Shown piece after piece: positions 33,439 through 41,911 of a stretch of 64,000 nt of DNA. Within the stretch, counting starts at the first letter, position 1. Each line of letters starts with the position of its first letter. The notes beneath the pieces were generated by a model. The model had not been told where the DNA came from, made no database searches, and saw only the letters and a program-made list of their open reading frames with translations. The stretch comes from Bacillota bacterium (GTDB lineage: Bacteria; Bacillota_A; Clostridia; Lachnospirales; Lachnospiraceae): the NCBI GenBank assembly GCA_023407175.1, contig JAEYMU010000053.1:558001-622000 (forward strand). The letters are read 5' to 3'. The position numbers were made by a program, and so were the translations under genes.

Positions 33439-35055
33439 TTAATAAATCTTTATAGAGGATACCTTATCATTCCAGCCGTCATCCGTTAATGAGGAATCAT
33501 CCTCTGTCTTTACCAGACAGGCTCCGCTGAAATTATTATCCCAGTACAGCTCAACCGTAGCTCCTCCGAAGACCTTTAAGGAACTGATATCATCATTGGA
33601 TATTCCCGCCGCCTGCAGCTGGGACAGGACGTATGACCCCTTCGGAAGGGTGACTGCATAGCCCCCGTAGGCAGCATCCTTATAGAAGGTAGCGCCTAAG
33701 GTATAATTATCATACATATAAATATCTGCTATCTGAAATTCCACTCCGCCGGTACTGGTAAAATTAAAGCGGTAATATGCATACGGAGCCGTATTAATAA
33801 ACTCATATTCTCTGGCTTGAAACCTTTCCGTAAAGGTCTGTCCGGTTCGGGTATCTACTGTAGTCCAGGTCAGCCCGTCATTGGAGCCCTGCAAGGTCCA
33901 GTCTTTGGGATCTCTTATTCCCTGATTGTCATTTGCTGATACGATTTTATACCTCTTTATCGCATATGCCGCTGTGCCGGGAAATTTATACTGAAGCCAT
34001 ACCGGGCTATGAAGTACACAGTATTTAGACGAAAAAACACTGTCAAAGGCTTTTCCAACATCCTCATATTGTGCATTATCCGTATACTGGCCGGTGGCGG
34101 TGCCGCCGTATGTGAGATCATCCTTATCATTCTGCGTCAGCGGTATATCAATATCGGCCTGCACCGGGAAATGATCGGAAGGGTAGCAGCCATTTTCATT
34201 ATAATGATTGATAGAAATCGAATTTACTCTTGTTATATTTTTGCCGAACAGCCAATCAATATGTCCTCCTGAAGAAGTGTCCCCGGTAAATCCGTGCCAG
34301 GTCGAATCATTGATGTATTCATTGCCTGCCACGCTCCAAAGATCCTGAAATCCCTGCATATTCGCAAAAGCCAGGTAAGGTGCATTAGAGATCGTTGTTG
34401 TCGTTTCCTCACAGTTCAGATCACCGCCTATAATCACCGGCACATCGGAATTGACAGCAATACCCGGCATTTTTGACACAATAACATTTGCACCCTCCAG
34501 TGCTGCTTCTGCAACCGTTGAAAAATGGGTGTTAAAATAATAAAATACTGCAGAGGTATTCGAAACCGCCTGAAACTTCACCCAGGTACATATTCTCGGA
34601 AATCTTGTATCATAGCTGCTCTTACTTCCTACAGAATCAGGGGTTGCGCTGAGCCAAAACTGTCCGGATTCCAGAACCCGGAATTTATCTGATCTGTATA
34701 GAATTGAGCAATATTCATCAGATGCATTTCCATATCTGGACATTCCTATAGCTTTCATACTGCCATTAAGGTTATTGCAAAAGTAATCAGACTGTACTTT
34801 GTAAGCCTCGTTTAATGCTAATATATCGGGTCCAAAGCCGTTAATTGCATTAATCGCAATGCTTTTTCTGTTATCCCATGAATTTACAGTTCCATCATCC
34901 CCATGAAGATTTCTAACATTGAAGGTCATAACTCTGACATTGTATTCCTCCGAATTTGCCGCATAGGCATTTTCTGCAGAAGGATTTGCACCTGCACCCA
35001 ATATAATTGCCATAAGCATTAACCCTGATAAGATAATAGAAATTAATTTCTTCAT
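33439..35055 (-). CDS. Secreted endonuclease/exonuclease/phosphatase-fold protein with discoidin and crystallin modules
   Basis: 538 residues. Signal peptide (about 1-30). EEP catalytic domain about 40-305 with VMTFNVRNLHG, ILALNEAY, IIGGDLNC and SDHFPVQADI (metal and catalytic Asn, Glu, Asp, His). A discoidin/F5-8-type carbohydrate-binding domain follows (AFDSVFSSKYCVLHSPVWLQYKFP, DPKDWTLQGSNDGLTW). The C-terminal beta/gamma-crystallin-like module starts GATFYKDAAYGGYAVTLPKGSY. It could act as a phosphodiesterase, DNase or sphingomyelinase-like enzyme on surface glycans or lipids; the substrate is unknown. It precedes the ABC operon with similar operators. Confidence 0.8.
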   Translation of the reverse strand: MKKLISIILSGLMLMAIILGAGANPSAENAYAANSEEYNVRVMTFNVRNLHGDDGTVNSWDNRKSIAINAINGFGPDILALNEAYKVQSDYFCNNLNGSMKAIGMSRYGNASDEYCSILYRSDKFRVLESGQFWLSATPDSVGSKSSYDTRFPRICTWVKFQAVSNTSAVFYYFNTHFSTVAEAALEGANVIVSKMPGIAVNSDVPVIIGGDLNCEETTTTISNAPYLAFANMQGFQDLWSVAGNEYINDSTWHGFTGDTSSGGHIDWLFGKNITRVNSISINHYNENGCYPSDHFPVQADIDIPLTQNDKDDLTYGGTATGQYTDNAQYEDVGKAFDSVFSSKYCVLHSPVWLQYKFPGTAAYAIKRYKIVSANDNQGIRDPKDWTLQGSNDGLTWTTVDTRTGQTFTERFQAREYEFINTAPYAYYRFNFTSTGGVEFQIADIYMYDNYTLGATFYKDAAYGGYAVTLPKGSYVLSQLQAAGISNDDISSLKVFGGATVELYWDNNFSGACLVKTEDDSSLTDDGWNDKVSSIKIY

Positions 35056-35321
35056 AACTTATCTTCTCCTTTATTCTTAAGTTATTGAAGATGCAGCAAA
35101 ATATGCTCCAATACCGGTCTTTGAAGCTAGCCTCCTGCACCTCACCCTCATTATTCATTACGAATTACTTGAACGCAAGTAATATATACTTGATAATTCA
35201 ATTGAAGCAAAAGGCTATTGCATTTTTTACCTGCAATTTAAGATTTGTTACTGTGTATTAATCTAAAGGAAATGGATATAAATAAAATTAATGAAAAAAA
35301 ATAATTTTCGGAGGTACTATT
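35056..35321. promoter_or_regulatory. Divergent promoter region with LacI-type sites
   Basis: ACTTG-AACG-CAAGT (35167-35180) and TTGATAATTCAA (35190-35201) match the sites before the ABC operon. No gene is seen here. The region is AT-rich and feeds both the secreted phosphodiesterase gene (minus) and the coat-protein gene (plus). Confidence 0.4.
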
Positions 35322-35861
35322 ATGATAACTAACGTGACATTAACCACGAAGGAGAAATTCCTGCTAGAGGATGCAAAAACACATGAGGAGAATTGCATTA
35401 AAAAATATAGCAATTATGAACAATTAGCCTGTGACGCACAGCTTAAGGCCGTATTCCGTGCCAATGGACAAAAGGAGCAGGAGCACCTGCAGACAATCAA
35501 CCAGCTGTTAAGCGGACAGGTTCCCTCCATGAATCAGGGAAGTCAAGGCAGTCAAAATAGTCAAAGCAGCCAGGGTGGTCAGAGCTCCAAGCAGTCCGGA
35601 CATGCCAGGGTCCAGTCACAACAAGCCTCGATAGATCAGCAAAGCAGCGGGACTTCCGCATTTAAGGCCTCTGACAAGGAGCTTTGCACCGATATGCTTA
35701 TGACGGAAAAATACGTTTCCAGCACCTATAATACTGCTATCTTTGAATTTAAGGACACCCAGGTACGTGACGTACTAAACCATATCCAAAAGGAAGAACA
35801 AAAGCACGGAGAAGCGATATTTGCCTATATGCAAAGCAAGGGCATGTATTCCCCCAGCTAA
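35322..35861 (+). CDS. CotF-like spore coat protein with Gln/Ser-rich linker
   Basis: 179 residues. N-terminal helical half (TTKEKFLLEDAKTHEENCIKKYSNYEQLACDAQLKAVFRANGQKEQEHLQTINQLL) and C-terminal CotF-type half (DKELCTDMLMTEKYVSSTYNTAIFEFKDTQVRDVLNHIQKEEQKHGEAIFAYMQSKGMY) are ferritin-like. Between them (about 70-115) lies a low-complexity linker of GSQ, NSQ, SSQ triplets. It probably assembles into the spore coat. GGAGG precedes the start and a terminator follows. A smaller relative is at 10115. Confidence 0.8.
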   Translation: MITNVTLTTKEKFLLEDAKTHEENCIKKYSNYEQLACDAQLKAVFRANGQKEQEHLQTINQLLSGQVPSMNQGSQGSQNSQSSQGGQSSKQSGHARVQSQQASIDQQSSGTSAFKASDKELCTDMLMTEKYVSSTYNTAIFEFKDTQVRDVLNHIQKEEQKHGEAIFAYMQSKGMYSPS

Positions 35862-35897
35862 ACCGGCCGGGCCGAAAACAAATCATAAATTCTTATG

Positions 35898-35930
35898 AAA
35901 GCAAGCGGCATACTATGCTGCCTGCTTTTA
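35898..35930 (+). terminator. Terminator of the coat-protein gene
   Basis: AAAGCAAGCGGCAT and ATGCTGCCTGCTTTT form an imperfect stem followed by T-rich sequence, 37 bp after the CotF-like stop. Confidence 0.6.
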
Positions 35931-36076
35931 TTTGCTTTCCGGCTATTATTGTCACTCCAGAGGAAGCAGTCAGGGCAGGGGGACAGAACTGTCAAAGAGT
36001 AATATCATACAAGAATGATAATGAGATATGTAGTACACTTAATCGGGATTTTACTAAAGTCAAAGGAGAATTCGAA

Positions 36077-36496
36077 ATGAATGATAATATGAAATGTGTA
36101 ATGATTATTGATTCAGAACTTCCAATCGGCGTTATAGCCAACACCTCTGCTATCCTTGGGGTAACATTGGGGAAACATATTCCGGACCAGGTCGGCGATA
36201 ATGTTAATGACGCCACCAATAATACGCATTTGGGCATCATAACAATCCCGATTACTATGTTAAAGGGTAATAAGGACTTACTAAAAGATTTAAGAAAACG
36301 GCTGTATAGCCCGGAGTTTAGTGATTTGGTGGTGGTTGATTTTTCTGATGTAGCACAGAGCTGTAACATATACAGCGAATATGTTGCCAGGGCAGCATCC
36401 GTACCGGAGCCGGATCATACTTATTTAGGCATAGCCCTGTACGGAGAAAAGAAAAAGCTCAATAAATTGACAGGATTTTTGCCGCTTTTAAGATAG
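36077..36496 (+). CDS. DUF2000 family protein
   Basis: 139 residues from the ATG at 36077 with AAAGGAG upstream; the frame is open further upstream but without an RBS. MKCVMIIDSELPIGVIANTSAILGVTLGKHIPDQVG, then THLGIITIPITMLKGN, is the DUF2000 pattern. These small cytosolic proteins have no settled function; the conserved N-terminal start resembles aminoacyl-tRNA hydrolase-like folds. It stands alone between the coat gene and the glg operon. Confidence 0.75.
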   Translation: MNDNMKCVMIIDSELPIGVIANTSAILGVTLGKHIPDQVGDNVNDATNNTHLGIITIPITMLKGNKDLLKDLRKRLYSPEFSDLVVVDFSDVAQSCNIYSEYVARAASVPEPDHTYLGIALYGEKKKLNKLTGFLPLLR

Positions 36497-36554
36497 TGAA
36501 GGACAGAAGCCTGTTATGACAGTTATATTGCTTCAATAAAGAAATAAAAGCCGA

Positions 36555-36592
36555 ATTGCAAAAGAGACCCCTGCCTGCCGCAGGGATCTCCT
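36555..36592 (-). terminator. Terminator of the glycogen operon
   Basis: GAGATCCCTG and CAGGGGTCTC, loop CGGCAGG, followed on the minus strand by TTTTGC. It starts 7 bp after the stop codon of the last glgA gene. Confidence 0.75.
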
Positions 36593-36596
36593 GCTG

Positions 36597-38039
36597 TTAA
36601 TTTGAGGGTAATACACCGGGTGGATTGTCCGGCTCATTTTCCTTCATAAGCTGCTCATAATACCTTGCATATTTTCTTACGTTTTTCTTCCACGTGCTGT
36701 TATATTGCATGCAGTTTCTGACCAGGTTGTCCCATTCCTTGGAATGATATACCTTGACCGCACGCTTTATGGCCTTAATCAGGGCTTCCCCCGTCCATTC
36801 CTCCATATAAAAGCCTGTATTCTTCTCCGGCTCCTTCGTATTATCTCTTACCGTATCCCGCAGCCCTCCGACAGGATTTACAATCGGTACCGCTCCATAT
36901 CGCATCGCATATAATTGTCCGAGTCCGCAGGGCTCATAGACCGAGGGCATGAGATAGAGATCTGCGGCGGCATATATCTTCTTCGCAAGCTCCGGGGTAT
37001 AATGAAAATCAAATGCAAGCTTACCTTGATAGCCTGCCGCTACACTTTCCAAAATTCCCTGGTAATAAGGATTGCCGGAGCCCAGAATAATCAACTGGAA
37101 GGTTCGAAAATCCGCATAGCTGATGGCCTTAATCAAAACATCCATGCCCTTCGTATAATCCAGCCTGGTTACCATCGCTACCAGGGGTATATTCTTATCC
37201 GCAAGTCCGTAGGCTTCCCGCAAAAGTGCCCGGCTTTTCTTCTTTTCTTTCAAGTTCTTGCTGTCATAGGGGTATTCCAGCCCATCCTTTTTCTTCGGGT
37301 CATAGCTGTCCGTATCGATACCGTTTAATATCCCGACAAAATCGTTCTTTCTCTCCTTAAGCAGCCGGTGCATCCCAAAGCTCTTATCGGGCTTTAGTAT
37401 TTCCTTTCTGTAACCGGGGCTTACCGTAGTTACAAGGTCGGCATATATGATTCCGGCCTTCATGAAATTCAGCCATTCGGGATAACCCAGCTGGATTTCT
37501 TCCCTCTTATCCAGGTATCCGTTTAAATAAGAGGACGGAATATAGCCGTGATAGCCGATATTATGGATGGTATATACCGTCTTTATACCCGGCAGCTCCT
37601 TCTTAACAAGCAGCGGCAGAAAACCGCAGTGCCAGTCATTGGTATGGATGATATCCGGCTTATCCGGTAATCGCTTTAACAGCTCTATCACCGCACGACA
37701 AAAGAAAAAGAAACGAAAACCGTCGTCATCATATGCATAGATATTGTCTCTGTAGAAGTAGCGGTCATTGCTGATAAAATAGGTCGGCAGCTCTTCCTCC
37801 CCCGGGTCCGTCCGTACAATACAGGTTTCATAGCATATATCCATAGGCACCGGATAATCCATCCGGTATTGCAGGTCCTTATCAATCCGTTTATAACAGG
37901 GCATTACCCTTTGCACTTCAAAGGCTCCGCTATCCGCCAAAGCTTTCGGAAGACTTCGCCCTACCTCACCGAGTCCTCCTGTGCTTGCATAGGGAGACAG
38001 CTCCGCGCTTACATACAAAATTTTCAGTTTCCGTTTCAT
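36597..38039 (-). CDS. glgA: Glycogen synthase paralogue with altered ADP-glucose motif
   Basis: 480 residues, GT5. N-terminal LYVSAELSPYASTGGLGEV: the usual KTGGL lysine is Ser19. The C-terminal donor domain has AAADLYLMPSVYEPCGLGQLYAMRYGAVPIV with the catalytic Glu region intact. It extends alpha-1,4-glucan, presumably from ADP-glucose. It differs from the other GlgA (38050) throughout, not only in the motif, so it is not a recent duplicate. Last gene of the glg operon (10 bp after glgA2) with a terminator. It may have altered substrate preference or a regulatory role. Confidence 0.85.
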   Translation of the reverse strand: MKRKLKILYVSAELSPYASTGGLGEVGRSLPKALADSGAFEVQRVMPCYKRIDKDLQYRMDYPVPMDICYETCIVRTDPGEEELPTYFISNDRYFYRDNIYAYDDDGFRFFFFCRAVIELLKRLPDKPDIIHTNDWHCGFLPLLVKKELPGIKTVYTIHNIGYHGYIPSSYLNGYLDKREEIQLGYPEWLNFMKAGIIYADLVTTVSPGYRKEILKPDKSFGMHRLLKERKNDFVGILNGIDTDSYDPKKKDGLEYPYDSKNLKEKKKSRALLREAYGLADKNIPLVAMVTRLDYTKGMDVLIKAISYADFRTFQLIILGSGNPYYQGILESVAAGYQGKLAFDFHYTPELAKKIYAAADLYLMPSVYEPCGLGQLYAMRYGAVPIVNPVGGLRDTVRDNTKEPEKNTGFYMEEWTGEALIKAIKRAVKVYHSKEWDNLVRNCMQYNSTWKKNVRKYARYYEQLMKENEPDNPPGVLPSN

Positions 38040-38049
38040 AGATACCCCA

Positions 38050-39489
38050 TTATTCTTCCGGCTTCATGGAATGATAAAGCTCCAGATATTTACCGGCTGA
38101 GCTTTGCCAGCTGAAATCGCAGGACATCGCCGCCTTAATCAGCCTGTTTCGCACAGTTTTTTTATGATAAATCTCAATTGCGCGTTTTATCGTATAAAGC
38201 ATATCATGTGCATTATAATTCGCAAAGCTGAAGCCATTGCCCTCCTTGGTCACCTCATTATAGGAAATGACCGTATCCTTTAAGCCTCCCGTTTCTCTGA
38301 CAATCGGCAGGGTACCATACCTTAGGCTGATTAACTGGCCCAGTCCGCAGGGCTCAAACAGAGAGGGCATCAGGAATAAGTCGGAGGCAGCATAGATTTT
38401 GTGGGCAAGTCCGTTATCAAACCGGATATTGGAAGATACCTTGCCGGGATGACTCCGGGACGCCTCTTTGAACAAATCCTCATACTTCCTGTCACCGGTT
38501 CCAAGAATAATAAGCTGAACCTCCTCGTTTAGTATTTCCTCCAGAACACAGGCAATCAAATCCAGTCCCTTCTGATCCACCAGCCGGGAAATCAGTCCGA
38601 TTACCGGTATATCCTCCCGTACTGTCAGACCCAGCTCCTTCTGAAGCGAGGCCTTGTTAACGGCCTTACCGGTCAGGTTGGACTTAGAGAAGGTTTGAGC
38701 AATCAGGGAATCCTTCTTCGGGTTGAATTCCTCATAATCAATTCCGTTAACAATACCGTAGAGGTCTTTGCTTCTGGCATTCAGTAAGCCCTCCATGTGC
38801 TCGCCGTAGAAGGGGCTTTTGATTTCCTGGGCATAGGTTTCGCTTACCGTAGTCAGCTTATGGGAATAGGTAAGACCGCCCTTCATAAAGCTGGCAGCGT
38901 TATAAAATTCCAGCTTGTCATTAGTAAAGTAATAATCGGAAAGGCTGAACCATTCCTTGAAGTTTTCAATTCCATAGATACCCTGATACCTTAGGTTATG
39001 AATGGTAAATACACTGGCAATTCCCCGGTACAAATCCATCTTGCGGTATTGTGCTTCCAGTAATACGGGGATCATACCCGCCTGCCAGTCATGGCAGTGA
39101 AGAACATCCGGTATAAAGTCCAGGCTTGGAATTGCCGCAAGCACTGCCTTGCAAAAGAAAGCAAAGCGCTCGCAGTCATCATCATAGCCATACAGACCAT
39201 CCCGTTTAAAATAATATTCATTGTCAATAAAATAATAGGTTACTCCTCTGTACTGTGCCTGTTCAATTCCGCAGTACAGATGTCTCCAGCCCAGGTCCAC
39301 ATGGATGTGACAGCGGTACGAAATTTCCTCACACAGCTTCTCCGGTATTGTTTTATATTTGGGCATAATCACCCGGACATCCGCTCCCTGTTCTATGAGA
39401 GCAGAGGGCAAGGAACCCAGTACGTCTGCCAGTCCCCCGGTCTTCGCATAAGGGCTGGCCTCAGAAGCTGCCATTAATATTTTTAACAT
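38050..39489 (-). CDS. glgA: Glycogen synthase (ADP-glucose type)
   Basis: 479 residues, GT5 with the canonical SPYAKTGGLADVLG (Lys16 of KTGGL binds ADP-glucose) and SLFEPCGLGQLISLRYGTLPIVRETGGLKDTV in the donor domain. It elongates glycogen from ADP-glucose made by GlgC/GlgD encoded just upstream (20 bp). It is likely the main synthase. Confidence 0.92.
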   Translation of the reverse strand: MLKILMAASEASPYAKTGGLADVLGSLPSALIEQGADVRVIMPKYKTIPEKLCEEISYRCHIHVDLGWRHLYCGIEQAQYRGVTYYFIDNEYYFKRDGLYGYDDDCERFAFFCKAVLAAIPSLDFIPDVLHCHDWQAGMIPVLLEAQYRKMDLYRGIASVFTIHNLRYQGIYGIENFKEWFSLSDYYFTNDKLEFYNAASFMKGGLTYSHKLTTVSETYAQEIKSPFYGEHMEGLLNARSKDLYGIVNGIDYEEFNPKKDSLIAQTFSKSNLTGKAVNKASLQKELGLTVREDIPVIGLISRLVDQKGLDLIACVLEEILNEEVQLIILGTGDRKYEDLFKEASRSHPGKVSSNIRFDNGLAHKIYAASDLFLMPSLFEPCGLGQLISLRYGTLPIVRETGGLKDTVISYNEVTKEGNGFSFANYNAHDMLYTIKRAIEIYHKKTVRNRLIKAAMSCDFSWQSSAGKYLELYHSMKPEE

Positions 39490-39509
39490 AAGTCCTCCAA
39501 ATTTAGCGA

Positions 39510-40631
39510 TTAAATTACCGCACTCTTTCTGATTACCACCGGATAGCTGGCCTGTCCGATCAGGTGCTTACCCTTGCGAATAATTACTTCCTTATCCAGT
39601 ATGACATTCTCAAGCACTGCCTTATCCTGAATCTCGGTTTCCTGCATGATGATACTGTTTCGCACGATTGCACCCTTCGCAATCTTTACCCCACGAAAGA
39701 GCACGCAGTTTTCCACCTCTCCCTCGATTACACAGCCGTCTGCCACCAGAGAGTTTTCCGCCCTTGCATTTTCACCGTATTTTGCAGGCACCTCATCCTT
39801 AACCTTCGTATATACCGGTCCGGCATGATGGAACAGCTCATAGAAATTCTCCTGGTCAAACAGCTCCATATTATGCTTAAAGTAGGACTGGATGCTGTCA
39901 ATCTTGGCAAGGTAGCCATGATATGGATAGCCGAAGATACGAAGCTTATCCTTATTCTTGATCAGGATGTCCCGGTTAAAATCATATTGGCCCCTGGCCA
40001 CGCATTCCTCAATCAGGTACTCGAACAGCCTCTTATCGATGATGTACATCTCCATCGATATCTTATCTGACATGGGCGTATTCGGTTTAACCTCGAAATC
40101 CCAGATTCGGTTATGCTCATCGGTCTGAATCAGTGTATGCCTGGACAGTTCTTCCTTGGTTGCCTTTTTCTCTTCCTTATAGATTACAGTAATATCCGCC
40201 ATATTATCCTTATGGAATTCCATTGCGTCATCATAGGTAAGGTTGCATACCATGGAGCTTCCGGACAGAACAACGTATTTTTGCGGGCTTCTTCTGATAT
40301 AAGATAAATTGCTGCGCAGCGCATCGATTTCTCCCCGGTACCAGCCCGTATTATCCGAGCTTACATAGGGAGGAAGAATAAAGAGTCCGCCGCTTTTACG
40401 GTCCAAATCCCACTGCTTTCCCGAATCCAGATGATCCATCAGGGAATGGTAGTTGTTCTGCGTAATCAGTCCGACATTGATGATGTCTGAATTAATCATA
40501 TTGGAGATAATAAAATCTATGACGCGGTATCTTCCGCCAAAGGGAAGTGCCGCAACCGAACGTCTTAGGGTAAGCTCCTGAAGGCTTATATTGCTGTCAC
40601 CGGTATAAATTATTCCCATTGTATCTCTCAT
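39510..40631 (-). CDS. glgD: GlgD, regulatory subunit of ADP-glucose pyrophosphorylase
   Basis: 373 residues. Nucleotidyltransferase N-terminal domain lacking the usual substrate loop (GIIYTGDSNISLQELTLRRSVAALPFGGRYRVIDFIISNMINS) and a C-terminal left-handed beta helix. In Firmicutes GlgD partners GlgC to raise activity but is poorly active alone. GGAGG precedes the ATG; glgC ends 16 bp upstream. Confidence 0.88.
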   Translation of the reverse strand: MRDTMGIIYTGDSNISLQELTLRRSVAALPFGGRYRVIDFIISNMINSDIINVGLITQNNYHSLMDHLDSGKQWDLDRKSGGLFILPPYVSSDNTGWYRGEIDALRSNLSYIRRSPQKYVVLSGSSMVCNLTYDDAMEFHKDNMADITVIYKEEKKATKEELSRHTLIQTDEHNRIWDFEVKPNTPMSDKISMEMYIIDKRLFEYLIEECVARGQYDFNRDILIKNKDKLRIFGYPYHGYLAKIDSIQSYFKHNMELFDQENFYELFHHAGPVYTKVKDEVPAKYGENARAENSLVADGCVIEGEVENCVLFRGVKIAKGAIVRNSIIMQETEIQDKAVLENVILDKEVIIRKGKHLIGQASYPVVIRKSAVI

Positions 40632-40647
40632 AAAGGTTCCTCCTCAT

Positions 40648-41883
40648 TTATACGACTGCCTGATAAGCCCGAAAGTTATCGGTATCAATCATATTTCCTT
40701 TGTCCAGCTTAAAACCGGAGGGCAGTACCAGATTTTCTCCAATTACCGTTATCTCATTGTCCTTTGCCTCCTGCTTGCATTCCTCCTCGCAATGGGCCTT
40801 GTAGCCGATGTAGCAATTGTCGCCGATCACTGTATTTTCCGCAATAATTGCATTTTCTATGACGGTATTTTCGCCCACCTTAACATTGGGCATCAGGATG
40901 GAATTGCTGATCCTGCTTCCTCTTCCGACGGTTACACCGGAAAAGAGCACAGAATGGTAGACGTCCCCGTAGATGATGCCACCCTCGGTGATGATGCAGC
41001 GTCTGACATTGGCCCCAAGTGCAATAAAATGAGGGGGCTCTACCGGATTTCTCGAATAAATCCTCCAGCCGGGATCATATAAATCCAGCTCCGGCGTTTC
41101 CTCCAGCAAGTCCATATTTGCTTCCCAAAGACTTTGGATGGTACCAACATCCCTCCAATACCCCTTAAAAGGATAAGCAAACATGAGCTCGCCATCCTTT
41201 AACATCTTCGGAATGATATCCTTTCCGAAATCGTTGGTGGAACCGGGCGTATTCTGATCCTCCATCAGATATTGTCTTAGCTTCTTCCAGGTAAATATGT
41301 AAATACCCATGGAGGCTTTATTGCTGATCGGTTTCTTCGGCTTTTCCACAAACTCGTAGATTTTATTCTCTTCATCCGTATTCATGATACCAAAACGGCT
41401 GGCATCCTCCCACGGTACCTCAAGAATCGCTATGGTAACATCTGCATTTTTCTCCTCATGGAATTCTAGCATTGCGCCGTAATCCATCTTATATATCTGA
41501 TCGCCGGACAGGATTAATACATATTCCGGCTTATAGCTTTCAATAAACTCAATATTCTGGTAAATCGCATTTGCTGTACCGGAATACCATTCTCCGGCAG
41601 TCTGCTTCATATAAGGCGGCAGAATCGTAACACCGCCGTTTAACCGATCAAGGTCCCAGGGCTGGCCAATGCCAATATATGAATTTAATTTCAGGGGCTT
41701 ATACTGGGTGAGCACCCCAATTGTATCAATTCCTGAGTTGGTGCAGTTACTAAGCGGAAAATCGATAATACGGTATTTTCCCCCAAACGGAACTGCCGGC
41801 TTTGCCGTATTCTTCGTCAAAACTCCGAGTCTGCTGCCCTGTCCTCCAGCCAGCAGCATTGCTACACATTTTTTTGAAACCAT
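40648..41883 (-). CDS. glgC: Glucose-1-phosphate adenylyltransferase
   Basis: 411 residues from the ATG at 41883 (GGAGG 7 nt upstream; an adjacent TTG at 41886 is less likely). The pyrophosphorylase loop [39 protein letters not shown] (about 13-51) is intact. C-terminal hexapeptide beta-helix repeats ([33 protein letters not shown]). It makes ADP-glucose from glucose-1-phosphate and ATP, acting with GlgD. Confidence 0.93.
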   Translation of the reverse strand: MVSKKCVAMLLAGGQGSRLGVLTKNTAKPAVPFGGKYRIIDFPLSNCTNSGIDTIGVLTQYKPLKLNSYIGIGQPWDLDRLNGGVTILPPYMKQTAGEWYSGTANAIYQNIEFIESYKPEYVLILSGDQIYKMDYGAMLEFHEEKNADVTIAILEVPWEDASRFGIMNTDEENKIYEFVEKPKKPISNKASMGIYIFTWKKLRQYLMEDQNTPGSTNDFGKDIIPKMLKDGELMFAYPFKGYWRDVGTIQSLWEANMDLLEETPELDLYDPGWRIYSRNPVEPPHFIALGANVRRCIITEGGIIYGDVYHSVLFSGVTVGRGSRISNSILMPNVKVGENTVIENAIIAENTVIGDNCYIGYKAHCEEECKQEAKDNEITVIGENLVLPSGFKLDKGNMIDTDNFRAYQAVV

Positions 41884-41911
41884 CAAAAAACCTCCTTTAT
41901 TTATGTCATAG

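Noticed and set aside
36597..39489. Recent duplication of glgA
   Set aside because: The two proteins differ across their whole length, so the tandem pair is old or acquired separately.
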